Source: Asterochloris sp. CNOR1 (taxonomy: Eukaryota; Chlorophyta; Trebouxiophyceae; Trebouxiales; Trebouxiaceae). From it: a stretch of 64,000 nt of DNA. Below are positions 36,893 through 47,870 of this stretch, in pieces; position 1 is the stretch's first letter; each line of letters begins with the position of its first letter. The position numbers and the translations under genes were made by a program. Location of the stretch: assembly GCA_963969365.1 (NCBI GenBank), contig OZ017759.1, positions 2,108,001 to 2,172,000 of the forward strand. Direction: 5' to 3'. The notes beneath the pieces are model-generated. The model was not told where the DNA came from, made no database searches, and saw nothing but the letters and a program-made list of their open reading frames with translations.

Positions 36893-39736
36893 ATGTCCAC
36901 AGCAGACCTGCGGGGGGTGTCATACAGTGCACAGTATGATCACCTCATGCAGCAGCCCCTCGAGTCCATCAAGTTCAACAGTCCTATGCCCAAGCCATCC
37001 CACTCAGCTCAGAAGGAAGTACCAGGTGCATGGAGGATCCCATTCAGCGACGTCTTCACCCTGCCCAAGCACACAGCCTTCTGGAGCAGCGGCAAGTGGA
37101 CAGCGGCTCACATGCTGACCATGCACGCCATGTGCCTGCTGGCTCCCCTCTATTATACCCGGGGCCTGGCCATCAGCGCAGCCGTGCTCTATGTGGTGTT
37201 TGGCCTGGGGACCGAGATGGTCTTTCACCGCATGCTGTCCCATCGCAGCTTTACCACCGCTAAATGTGAGTCTTGCAACCACTGCATGCCACATGAACAC
37301 CCTGTGTGCTTGCTGGCATGAACTCTGCCTGGAAAGATTCTCATACTGCTGATAATACTTTCCCGCTCGACCTCAGCTCCACAGCTGCTTTGTGGGGCTT
37401 GCCTGATGACTTGTTGTACACTTTTGGGCACCTGTTCCTCTCATGTTGCTTGCCTGCTGCTCACTTAAAGGTGACTTTGCATCACAGCCCCGGCACTCTG
37501 GTTTATGCCCACACCACCAGCTGCAGTCTGCGTGGCCCACTTGTGGCCGCCAGCTGATGGCGTGGCTGAGCCATCTGCCCACGGCAGGAGTTCAGCACCC
37601 TGGATGGTCATGCCTGCTGATGTTTGCTCTGTTCTCTGCAGGGCTCGAGTACCTCATGGCCTACATTGGTGCACTCAACATCCAGGTGGGTGGCCAGGAT
37701 TGACTGTGGTGCCTGCCTTCTGGCCGATATGTAGCCGTACCTCTCTGGCCCTGCCTGTTGGCCGCCTGGAGATGCAGCGAGCCGCTTGGCTTGTGGGTTG
37801 CTCCCTGAGGGTGCGCTGGGACCACACAGGGCCCCTCACGGTATAGATTGCCAGCCGTGTGTCCCTGCTGCTTGTTTGAACTTGCAGGGGTGGCGCTGGG
37901 CAAGTCTTTGGGCTGCAGCAGGCTGCTGTTCTCCTTGGAGTCTGCTCAAAACTCCCTGAGGGTGCCTGGGTGCCTTCACATGGACAGCAGGCTGCCCCAG
38001 GATTGATCAGGCTGCATTTGCCATGTAGCAAAGCCAACTGCTGTGCAACTCGTCGTCAGCAGGGCGCCTAGCGTTCTTTGAGCCTGGCTGTACGTCACTT
38101 GGGTGTGCGCATTGAGCGTGTTCACCTGCTTTTCTGTTGGCCTGCTGCAGGGCGACCCCATCGAGTGGGTCTCAGACCACAGGTACCACCACCTGCACAC
38201 GGACACACCTCTGGACCCACACTCGCCCTACGAGGGCTTTTGGTGGGCGCACATGGGCTGGCTGTGGGACGACGAGGTCAGCAACCCCTGCAGTTGAGCA
38301 GACTGCCTGCTCTTCTAGCATGTTGCCTGCAGCCTCCAGGTGCAAGATGCAGCAGTTGGCTGACTTCTGCAGTTTTGTGGGATGTTAAGGGCAGCTTTGC
38401 CACTGGAAGCCGTATGTGCAGCTTTGAGGCTCATAGCCTGCTGCGCACCAGCACTGTTGCATGCAGCCTACAGCAATGCAGCCCCAAGTTCTTGCAATAA
38501 GCGTGTGCAGCATAGGGCTGCTCTGTACCGTCCTCTTGTGCACAAGGTCAGCGCTGTGCACTGGCAATCATGCACGCAACTGTCAGGCTCAGTGACTGCT
38601 GCATATCATGTATGAGGTACACACCAGTGTCGCTGCAGACGTCAGGCCCTGCCTTCTAACGCCAGCTCGCAGCAATGCAGCAGCCAAGCTGCAATGTGCA
38701 GCATCTGGCTGCAGTCTTGTGGTGCACAGCAGCACTGGAACATGGCAATGATGCCCGTCATTTCCAGCTGTGGTGTGCCTGCTACTTCGCTGCAAGCAGC
38801 CATCTGCCAGGTTGCGCTGCCTGCAGCCACCAGGCTCATATCAGCAGTCCTGCGATGCTGTTTGAACAACTGCTTTACCCCACCATCTGCCCACTTCATT
38901 TTCCAAGCTATGTGGTACACCTTGCCTGCATTGCCACTCTGGAAGATGCAGCTGTTCACCATGCTGTGCTTTGCTGTCCTGCAGTACCTCTGGCCCGAGA
39001 AGAACCTTTTCGCAAATGTCTCAGACCTCAAGGCCCAACCCTTCTACCGATTTCTGAGACGCACCTACTGGAAACATGTTCTGGCACAGTTCATTGTCCT
39101 CTACCTCCTGGGCGGCTTTCCCTGGGTCCTCTGGCTTGGTGTTGTCCGTATCGTGGCAATCTACCACACCACCTTTGCAGTCAACTCCGCTGCCCACATC
39201 TGGGGCGTTCAGAACTACCACACTGGCGATCTGTCCAAGAACTGTCTTTGGATTGCTCTTCTGTCCCTGGGGGTGAGCTCCTGCTGTTGGGCAGTACTAC
39301 CCTGCCACGGGTGCCTGGAGCTTTGCCTAATGCTTCAGGGTTCGAGTTGCTGAGGTGTTGCACCTTCCGATGCCCATTGGCTTGCCTCTCAATCAGTCTC
39401 TTCTTGATTCTACAGGAATTTCACAATTCCCACCACGCCTTCGCGTGAGTATACTTCCATGACATGCTGCGAGCTGCTCCCAGTGTTCTGTTGCACATAT
39501 CATAGGGGGACTTACCCTGCGGCTCTACTTGGGCACTGCTTCTCCTTTGCAGTGCAGTTGCATCAGTCCACCAGCCAAGTTTCAACTTGCCCTGCAGTTA
39601 CTCTGCTAACACGGGCTTAGAGTGGTGGCAGTTTGATCTCAGCTATTCTGTGATATGGATGATGGGGCTGCTCGGCTTAGCCACCAACATCAGGCATCCT
39701 CTTCCGGCAGACCTTATGCGCAAGCTCATTAAGTAG
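36893..39736 (+). CDS. acyl-CoA/acyl-lipid delta-9-type desaturase
   Basis: A membrane di-iron fatty acid desaturase that puts a double bond into a saturated acyl chain. Exons: 36893-37265, 37642-37685, 38151-38276, 38985-39272, 39416-39444, 39598-39736; 999 nt, 332 residues, phases consistent. An upstream in-frame ATG at 36854 would add 13 residues. The three histidine boxes are present: HRMLSH (exon 1, about residue 115), HRYHH in GDPIEWVSDHRYHH (exon 3) and HNSHH (on the 29-nt exon 5). Hydrophobic segments occur on exons 1 and 4 (LLAPLYYTRGLAISAAVLYV; FIVLYLLGGFPWVLWLG). GLEWWQFDLSY and the RKLIK end fit the plant ADS/SCD group. The C-terminal lysines resemble an ER-retention tail (inference). 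Regiospecificity cannot be read from sequence alone. Confidence 0.92.
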
Positions 39737-39990
39737 CTGTCCTGCTGATAGTATGTGATACTCAGCAGCAGCTGCTTGTGATTGAATAGGTGGGCACAGT
39801 GCTCACAAGGCTTATGTTACTTGTTAACTTGCTCAGTTCACTTGCCAGCAACAACCATGGAATTTCCATACCTCAGCCTTGAGACCTGGCGCTTGGTTCA
39901 GAATGCAAATTTACATAACTACATCATCTGACTAGTGTGTAAAATAATCACAGTATGCACACGACTCATTCAGACTTTGCAGGTGGGATC
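39737..39990. other. convergent 3' flanks of desaturase and DUF1664 gene
   Basis: TGTAA, the green-algal poly-A signal, occurs on the plus strand at 39938-39942 (about 200 nt after the desaturase stop). It also occurs on the minus strand at 39915-39911 (76 nt after the DUF1664 stop). If both are used, the two transcripts overlap at their 3' ends. Confidence 0.6.
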
Positions 39991-42900
39991 TCAGGAAGTG
40001 GTCGCCCGCTCCAGCACTGCTGCATCATACTGACGCTCAGTAGTGCTGCTTGGGCTGTCTCCAGCTGGGCTGGTCCATCTTTCACTGGCAGGCCCTGTGC
40101 TGTTGCCCCACCAGTTCTGCTGCGTGCTTGGGCTCCTGCCCAGAGCCTGGCCAGCAGCTGCCAGTGCCTTGCGGGCGTGGTCTCCAGGGGCCCCCTCAAC
40201 TGCGGATGTGTCCGAGTCCAGGACATCCTCCAGACCCTAGCAGGTTGGCAGCGAGGAAAAATCAAGTTTTGGCAGAAATGTTGATCATCCCCCCCATGAA
40301 AGGAGTAAGTCGCACTCAGCAGCGGCCTGGCCTGAAGCCATCAAGCACTATACAGGCAGAACACAGTTTGGAGCCATCAGGCTGCGCAAGGCTCAGCAGC
40401 TGTTGAAAGGGCTGCCAGCAACCAGACAGCCTTTCTGCTACATGACACGACAGGGCTTCCAGCATCTCGAGCTGCAGGCACGCCTCTCCTGACAGCGCAA
40501 GCCGTCCACTCCACAGCAGGCCCACATCACACAAGACCTCTCACCAGCGTCCCCTGCAACAGCTGTGCCTGCAGTGGTTGCAGGGCAGGCTGCATGAGCC
40601 CCAGTGCCCAGAGTTTCCAGCCCAACAAAAGTTGGCTCATCCCCAGCTGCAGGCATGCCTGTTCCTCATAACGGCAGAAGCAAGCAGGCCATTCGCCCCA
40701 CTGCAGCGTCATGCAGCACGCAAGGCGTCAGGCACGGCAAGCTGCATGCACCCAGGGTCGGCTGAGGCCCCCACCCACCCCAGCCTAGCACTGCACCCCT
40801 CCCCAAGCCTGCTTGTCCACCAAGCTCACCGGCATCTCCTGAGGCGGACGTGCCTGCAGGAAGCCGTCCAGCTCTGCCAGGCCCCCCATGCGGTCTGCGC
40901 CCATGCCCTTTATTAGGTTGCTGACCACCCTGCAGGGCAGGCGCCATAATGTCAACAGACCTGCCCAGAGTCTGGTGTTGACTCACCCGTGAAGGGGAGC
41001 ACAGATTCAGGTGCTGCTGATGATCAAGTTGTGATTGCTGACCACCCTACGGGGCAGCGCAGCAGAGCTAGCTCCTGCTGCTTATGATTGGATGGTTGAG
41101 CCTTGGCAGCACATTGCTGCGTGGCCATGGTTGTTGCTGATCAACCTGCAGGACGGCTCAGCTGGGCGCTGTGGGACGGCCTGCATGGCCTTGGCTTGGG
41201 TTGCAGAGCCACAACCCACTTCAGCATGGGCTGCGTGGCCCGCCTTTTGGTGAGAGCTCGCTCAACACCCCGCAAAGCGCCGCAGCCTGACTGGCAGGGT
41301 GGTCTGACTGGCGCTTAATCTGCAGGCAGTCTCTTTCATCTGGCACATTTGGCTGCACCAGGGCAAGTGCTCCGCTGAGGCACGCAGGTGTGAGATGCAT
41401 GAGTCCTGTGCAGGGGGCAGCAGGCACCAGCGCTACCAACGCCTGAGAGTGAATTTGCTGTGCCCGCAGGCAATGCCTTCAGGTAAGATTCATAGCAGGT
41501 CAGGCCTGCCACCCACACATGCAAGGGGCCTGCCTGCAACAGCCAGCCCCCTTACTTACCATTTGGTTGCATCAGAGTGGCACGCGCTGCACATGGCCGC
41601 CCACAGGCATTGCAAGGAGGCTCTAGCAGGTGCAGGCAGTGCATACTGACCCAGCACCCACAGACTAAGCAAAGATGCCCCATCGCCAACAGAGCTCCCA
41701 CCTACACAGCGCGTACAGCCCATCGTTGGCATACATCTGGTTGAGGTTGAGGTTCTCAACGCGGCCGTCCAGCTCATTCACGCCGTCATGCACCTGCAGG
41801 CAGCGTTTCTCATGCTACGGGCTCTTCACCAAGACACCCAAGCTTGACAGGGCTAAACTATTTCCTGCCGCCTCCAGAACACCGCAGACCAAGACCTTGT
41901 CTGCTGGACAGCCAGGCCAGGTGTGTGCACAGGATGGCCATCTGCTTTCCTGCTGCTCTAGACAGGAGACAAGAAGCTTGTCTGCTGGATGGCCATGCAG
42001 GGAGCAGCGCAGGTCTTGCAGCTGATCATACATTTCCCTTTTCATCTCCCTCTACCCTTCCAGCTGACAGTGACAGCATCTCATAGCGCTCAGGTGCTCC
42101 GCAAGAGAGCAGGGGGCCAGCACCAGCAGCCAGTGCCTGACAACACAGTCCAGCCACCACTCCCTTGAGCGAACAGTGGTGGCAGCTGCAGCCAGCCTTG
42201 CTGAGCATGCCGAAGCATGGCTCGCACCTTTGCGACATCGCTGCCAACCTGCGTGAGCTGGTCGCCAAACTCGTCCTGGGCAGCTGCCATCTGGTCCTGC
42301 AGGCACCCACAAATAGCAGTGTGTGAGAAGCTAGTGCAGCACAGGTGCCACAGGGTCACCATACGTAGAATCTCGAGCACATATTGCAGCGGGAGCGCCA
42401 CAGGCTCTATCAGCTGGCAGCAGCAGCGCAAGCAGGTGCATGGGGAGCTGCTGGAGCTCAGACGCTGCAAAGCATTGAATGGGACCAGACTTTGACCTCA
42501 ATGGTCCTTCGCAGTGCAGTGCATACACAGGGAAGCAGCACGCCCTGCAGGAGCCAGGGCACCCCTGCTTGCCTACAATGCCAGGCAGCAATGGATGTTG
42601 TGCCCTCCAAGCACCTCACCTGCTTGTCAGACAAGCGGTCTATCCGCTCCTTGAAAAAGGCGCGCACGCTGGCCAGTCGCTGCTGCAGGCCGGACACTCC
42701 TGCATCCACAGCTCACAGTGCATCATTGTTCTGGCAGCCGCTGAGCAGGCTCATTCAGCGTCACACAGACGCTTAGACGCTGCCACAGGCTGTGATGCCT
42801 GGAACCATTCAAAAACCCAATGGCTCGCGCGGGGGCGGGGGGTGGGGTGTGTGGCGCCAGCAGTGGGGGACATGACAGCCGACTCTCCTGTGCAGGTTCC

Positions 42901-44538
42901 TCTATGCCCGACCATCAGCCATGACGGGCACATGTAGGGGATGGCCTATGCGCCTAAATAGCAGCAAACCGCCAGGCATCCTAAGAGCCTGATGTTGAGC
43001 CATGAAAAACACAATGGCACCTTGGAAACAGGTCAAATCCCGCTGACCTCCTGCACATCGTGTGCACAGCAGCGTGCTGATAGAAGCCTTGCTTCTACAT
43101 CTAGCTTCAGCATGCACTTGAAGAGCAGGCAAGCCATGCTTTTGACTATGCAACATGTCAGCAAGGGAGGACACCCAGAAACAAGCCCAGTCTCCCTGGG
43201 CCATGCTATGCGTCCCAACAGTAAGTGCCCACCTTCGTTGACCTCCTGCATGCCCTTTCGCAGGTGCCCTCGCGTCACGTACAGCATGTCTGTGAGCCTC
43301 CACCCGCACACAAACTTGAAGTACACGGCTGAGACCGCTCCCACACCAGCCACGTACATCACATAGTTGGGGCCGCCGCCAGCGCTGCCGTGCATGATGG
43401 TGACTGCACGTTGCTGGCGGTTGACATCGCGGGAGAGGGACTCCACCTACAGGCAGCAGAGATGGGGGACTGTCACTGCTGGCTACAATTCTGGAGGTGT
43501 GCCCAAAGTGTCGGAGGCAAGTCAACCTGCAGCGGCGGCCTCCAGGAGAACCAGGTTGTGCATGTAGAGCATTGGACCTGCGTTTGCCAGCCTCAAGTGC
43601 CCGCGATTCTGGTACGACCCGGAGGCACTGCCGGCAGGGGTAAGGGTTCTTGCACGACGTTGCTGTCGGCTGACATGACAGGAAAGGGATTGCACCTGCA
43701 GGGCCGCAGTGAGGTTGAGTGGGTGCTGACCAGTCAGCCTGCTTTAGGGGGTTTTGTGTTTACTCCCAGGGCGTCTTACCCATCATTGAACACCGTTTCA
43801 AACGGCGCCAGCCCCGCAATGCAAACATGTCTGCTATGCAGCAATTGGCTTGGAGCTGTGCCAGGCATGACGGCCAGGGCGCTTTGGTCCCTGGCTCCTG
43901 CCAGCAGACTGCTGCTGATCCCACATGTGGCATCGGTAAAGTCACCACGCGATATAGATGCTTCAGCATGTTGGGAGTGCAGCTGTGCCGCAGCCCGCCC
44001 CTTAGCACGAACGCCTCAGGTCTTCACGGTGCCCACCATGAGCCGACAGCACAGGCTCCACACTGAATCCTAAGGTCTCACCATTCGGTAGAGCTGCTCC
44101 AGCTCTCGGCTGTGGGGAGCTGTGGTGCGGTCGTACCCCTGCGTGTCCATCACCCGCTGCAGCATGCGGGTCATGCCCCAGTCGGGAGTGCTGTAGTAGG
44201 CAGCCATGCTGCCGCTGCCCACCAGGCCGGCTGCAGGGGGAGCGGATCAGTAGTGGGCAACGTGCAGGAGATGTGTGAGGACAAATGCACTGTCAGCACC
44301 ATGCATTGCTGTGAGGCTCGTCCCGGCAGGTTGTTGCTTTGTGATTAGGTGTGCAGGCAGAGGGCGCATTGCAGCGGGATGCAACAAAGAACTTGAGCAG
44401 CAGATGCTCTTCCCAGGAGGACACTGAGATGACATGCGCACGATGTGTGCTGCTGGCAGCAATTGTTTCAGTAGAGCGGGACACCAGACTGTGGCTATGA
44501 GCTGTTTGCTCACCAAGAACATGGCCACCCTTTACCAT
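39991..44538 (-). CDS. DUF1664 family protein
   Basis: A plant-lineage protein of unknown function, usually with an N-terminal membrane anchor and a coiled coil. Exons on the minus strand: 44538-44514, 44230-44082, 43446-43233, 42699-42620, 42296-42228, 41793-41708, 40929-40830, 40236-39991; 969 nt, 322 residues, every phase consistent. The N-terminus MVKGGHVLAGLVGSG resembles the family's start. Exon 3 holds VESLSRDVNRQQRAVTI, a hydrophobic stretch (YVMYVAGVGAVSAVYF) and the family-like LTDMLYVTRGHLRKGM. Exons 4-6 are helical and coiled-coil-like (LQQRLASVRAFFKERIDRL; VNELDGRVENLNLNQ). The tail is Ser/Thr-rich. The first coding exon is only 25 nt. An extra in-frame exon in the long last intron cannot be excluded. 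Confidence 0.88.
41030..41050 (-). repeat. acceptor-edge ghost of DUF1664 exon 7
   Basis: The real start is CAG/GGTGGTCAGCAAC at 40929. The copy at 41046 reads TAG/GGTGGTCAGCAAT, 117 bp upstream on the coding strand. Confidence 0.75.
41880..42000. repeat. imperfect duplicate, DUF1664 intron 5
   Basis: Two copies of a segment carrying CTTGTCTGCTGGA-GGCCA, about 80 bp apart. Confidence 0.7.
43640..43700 (-). repeat. acceptor-edge ghost of DUF1664 exon 3
   Basis: The real exon begins after CTGTAG at 43446 and codes VESLSRDVNRQQRAV. The copy begins after CTGCAG at 43695 and reads VQSLSCHVSRQQRRA, 249 bp away. Confidence 0.9.
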
Positions 44539-46130
44539 TCCTCACAGTGACGCTCCTCCTTCAAGCCGTTTACAAATTTGTTCACCAGCAAGTCCAGCAC
44601 CTGCCTCAATGCTGCTTTCTCAGGTTAGTCCTGGGTCGAAAGCAAATAGCAGCAACAGATCAATGTCTTCTGTCTGCCACAACCGATACTGTTGAGACAG
44701 GAGAGACTTGGCTGAGTTGGACAGCGTAGCTGCTTATTTTAGCTTCTCGCTGGTTGGTTGACCGCCATGACAAGTGGGGCACGCCTCACATGCAGATCAC
44801 CTGCTTCCAGTTGAGACTGACTTGTGCTGCTGCAATAGGTGAGCCTGGCCTATGTCAGACCCCTTTCCTCCCTGCTGATCCTATAGAGTTTTCCGTACAT
44901 AGGAGCTGGCAATGGTGTGTTCAGCAGGCAGAAGCCAGGGCAGCTTGTTTGCGGACAGGTTTGGGCGGAGACATGCATGGTGGCATTCAACACAGCTATG
45001 ACCCATGGAGGGAGCTGCGCATCTCTGATTGTCATGTCTGCCGAACATCAGCTGTGCTACACTTCCAGCTGCCTGATGCATCGCTACTTTACATGACAGA
45101 GCAACACGTGGCCTGCCACGCTAGGCGCAGCTCAGTGTTGAGCTTGCAAACCATCTGCACACCTGACCACCTGGCGTCTGCAGTTGTCCAGCAAGTTTTG
45201 TAGGCAAGTCCATCATAGCCAGATTCAGTCTTGAGCAGGCCTGCACGGCTCAATCTCCTCAAGAGCAAGTGTTGCATGACTGGCAGCAAATGCCAGGCTA
45301 TGAAGCTTCACTCCAAGTTGCTTGTGATGCCCACAACCTTGTCTGCGTTCTCCTTTGAGCTGCACAGCCTGACTAGCAGACCGCGCGGCCGCTTCACAAC
45401 AAGCAGACGAGGCCCTGTCTGTTTGCCAGGCAAGCACCAAGATTATAATTGGGCCACCTGACTCTTGTCCAGACGGGAGCAGGCCAGAACTCCAGTCCCT
45501 GGTTTGCTTACCAGTCTGCTCCTTGCATTGGTTTGCTCTGTCAATCAACAAGTATTTGTCCTTGTTTGTACGCAACCATCCATATGGTATCAGCCTGGGT
45601 CTCCTCAATAATAGAACACAGCAGTGGGCCCAGAACTTTGGCATTGTACTTCCCCTGGTGTTCCCTTGAGCAACAGAAGTGGCAAGATGTCACCAAGCAG
45701 AGCGATTTGTACAGCATGCACTTGGCAGCAAATGCGTTGCCCAGCTGAACAGTGACCAAGCGCTGCTCTTGAGCTAAGGGGAATCGTAATGAGATCTAGT
45801 GCTGAGCATCAAGTGCTCCAAGTGCTCACGACAAGGTCTGAAGACTCTGACGACCACTTGTGCTGTGGAACTGTGTAGCTTGGCAGCAGCGTGGACAACC
45901 AGACCATGCACGCCTCTGTGGCTGATGGCTATGTGCATGGGGCAACATGATATGACAGGGGCAGGCTGACCTCAGCGTTCCTCAGGGCCCTACATGGCAT
46001 ATCATGCCAACCTTGCCAGACTCAGCTCGCGGCAAGGATTCCCCTGGTTTTGCTTCTTTTTCTTGCTTCACATACAGATGGCATTGTATCAAGAGTGATT
46101 GAACAGGAGCTGCAGAGGTTTGTCAATACA
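44539..46130. other. gene-poor stretch upstream of the DUF1664 gene
   Basis: Base composition is less GC-rich than in the genes. On the minus strand, 45759-45541 reads as a protein-like stretch (KYNAKVLGPLLCSIIEE), but there is no recognised family and no exon context. I make no gene call. The DUF1664 promoter must lie next to 44538. Confidence 0.4.
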
Positions 46131-46139
46131 CAGCCAGCT

Positions 46140-46215
46140 CTTCAGCTGAAGCTTCCCTTCAGGGGAAGCTCTTTTTTAATATCTTTTCGAAGTTTAAAAA
46201 TACGGAAAACGTTAT
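46140..46215 (+). other. hairpin followed by T-run in AT-rich sequence
   Basis: The palindrome CTTCAGCTGAAG (46140-46151) runs into an 8-bp stem AGCTTCCC/GGGAAGCT (46150-46157 and 46163-46170) with a 5-nt loop, then CTTTTTTA. About 50 bp of AT-rich sequence follow. It resembles a Pol III terminator or a structured RNA end, but no RNA family is recognised. Confidence 0.5.
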
Positions 46216-46669
46216 CTCAAGTCAAACTTGCAGCCACCACTCATTCTACAGCCTGTAGCACAGGCTGGAGCTTCACTGACGCTTCAGCGATCGTGGCCCT
46301 TCAGCGAGGGCGGTGTGGAAGAGGGCAGTGCCGGTCCAGGTGCCGACTGATCCGCATCTGCAGTGCAGCCTCCCACGCACCGCAAGGTCAGGCTTGAGGC
46401 GTTTGCAACACAGCCTGCAGTGACTCTGGCCGGAAACTGGCACTGCCTGCCGTTGCGATCCTTGCCCATTGTGATCCCTCCTTGCTGCACAACCATCCCA
46501 TCTTTGCCTCCATGCAGGATCAAAGGCATCCACAGCATTCATGTCGACTGCCATCAACATCTCCTTTTGGTCAGCCAACAACTCTGTCAACGCCTTCACC
46601 CATCCCTCCCAGGTGGCCGTGCATCCTCTGATGGCCTCAGAGTCATTTCAGGGAGTACTGGGTGCATTG

Positions 46670-47590
46670 GATGGCTGTGGCTGCAAGCCTCGCGCTGGAC
46701 TTGGTCTGCATGGCAGTGGAATACAGAAGAGTTTGCCATGGCTGGGGCTTGCTGCCTTCAAATACATTGCAGGCAGCAGCCCTGGCTCGACCACTCTGGT
46801 GTCCACTGTCACTCAGACAGGGTTGAGCGCGTTGCCTGGTACTCATTGCGGTGCCGGTCTGGTAGCTTGAGGTGGTGCCTGCTGCTGGCATTGCACATAG
46901 TTGAGGCTGCACGCCTCGCGCTGAAATCGGTCTGCATGGCTGTGGAATACAGAAGGAATTGCCACAGCTGGGGCTTGCCTCCTTCAAACACATTGCATGC
47001 AGCAGCCCTGGCTTGGCCACTCTGGTGTCCGACGTCATTCAGGCAGGGTTGAGCGCGTTGCCGGGGGTTCACTTCCAAGCAGGACCAATCAACAGCTTGT
47101 GGCTGCTGCTGGCATCGAGGCTGCTTCTCGGCATGGTTGTGGCCTGCTGCCCTCGCGCTGGACTTGGTCTGCGTGTCCCTGGATCCAGAAGGCTGGCTGT
47201 GCTTGGGCCCTGCTTCCTGCAAACACTTTGCAGGCCCCTGCAAAGACCCCTGCTTGGGCCCCCCTTGCTCCTCCAGTGTCACTCAGGCAGTGTTGAGCGC
47301 GTTTGCCTCTTGTTCACCTTGGTGCATGACTGGGCGCTTGAGGTTGTGGCTGCTGCTGGCATTTAGGTTTGGCATGGCTAAGGCAGCAAGCCTCGCGCTG
47401 GACATCTGCATGGCAGTGGATCACAGAAGAGTTTGCCATGGCTGGGGCTTGCCTCCTGCAAATTCAGTGCAGGCAGCCCTGGCCTGACCACTTTGCTGTC
47501 CACTGCCACTCAGGCAGGGTTGAGCACGTTGCCTGGTGTTCACTTCAGTGCAGATTCAACTGCCTCAGCTCTTGGCAGCTGCTGGCATTG
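46670..47590. repeat. tandem repeat, about 230-bp unit, four copies
   Basis: The phase marker TTGAGCGCGTTGCC recurs at 46823, 47049, 47293 and 47520, spacings 226, 244 and 227 bp. Units share CTCGCGCTGGACTTGGTCTG and CATGGCTGGGGCTTGC-type sequence, each diverged by substitutions and small indels. A degenerate fifth fragment lies near 48056. Confidence 0.93.
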
Positions 47591-47631
47591 ACACTGCTGA
47601 TTGGAGCTTACCAATATTGGTTGCTTGCTGT

Positions 47632-47870
47632 GAGTGCCACGCCCTGCCGCCTGTTCTCATGCTTTCGTTGCCGCAGGCGTCTCTGGTGCCTGCATCGACA
47701 AGAGCGCTGGGACATGCTGAGCAAGAGTCTGGCTCCTGCACCTATCTGCGAGTGCCACGCCCTGCTGCCTGTTTTCGTGCTTTTGTTGCCGCAGGCATCT
47801 CTGGTGCCTGCAGCGTCAAAAGCGCTGGAACATGCTGAGCACAAGTGTGGCGCCTTGCACACTCGGCACA
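47632..47870. repeat. 118-bp tandem repeat, two copies plus a distant third
   Basis: Units start GAGTGCCACGCCCTGC at 47632 and 47750. Each contains GTTGCCGCAGGC-TCTCTGGTGCCTGCA, which looks like a splice acceptor. A third decayed copy lies at about 48260-48340. Confidence 0.9.

Noticed and set aside
45541-45759. Minus-strand open frame as a transposase
   Set aside because: No catalytic motif, no terminal repeats and no recognised domain.
46140-46172. Histone mRNA 3' stem-loop
   Set aside because: Stem and loop do not match the histone consensus, and no histone gene is nearby.
46140-46180. Bacterial intrinsic terminator indicating contamination
   Set aside because: Both flanks are intron-bearing eukaryotic genes in continuous sequence. 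A hairpin plus T-run alone is weak evidence.
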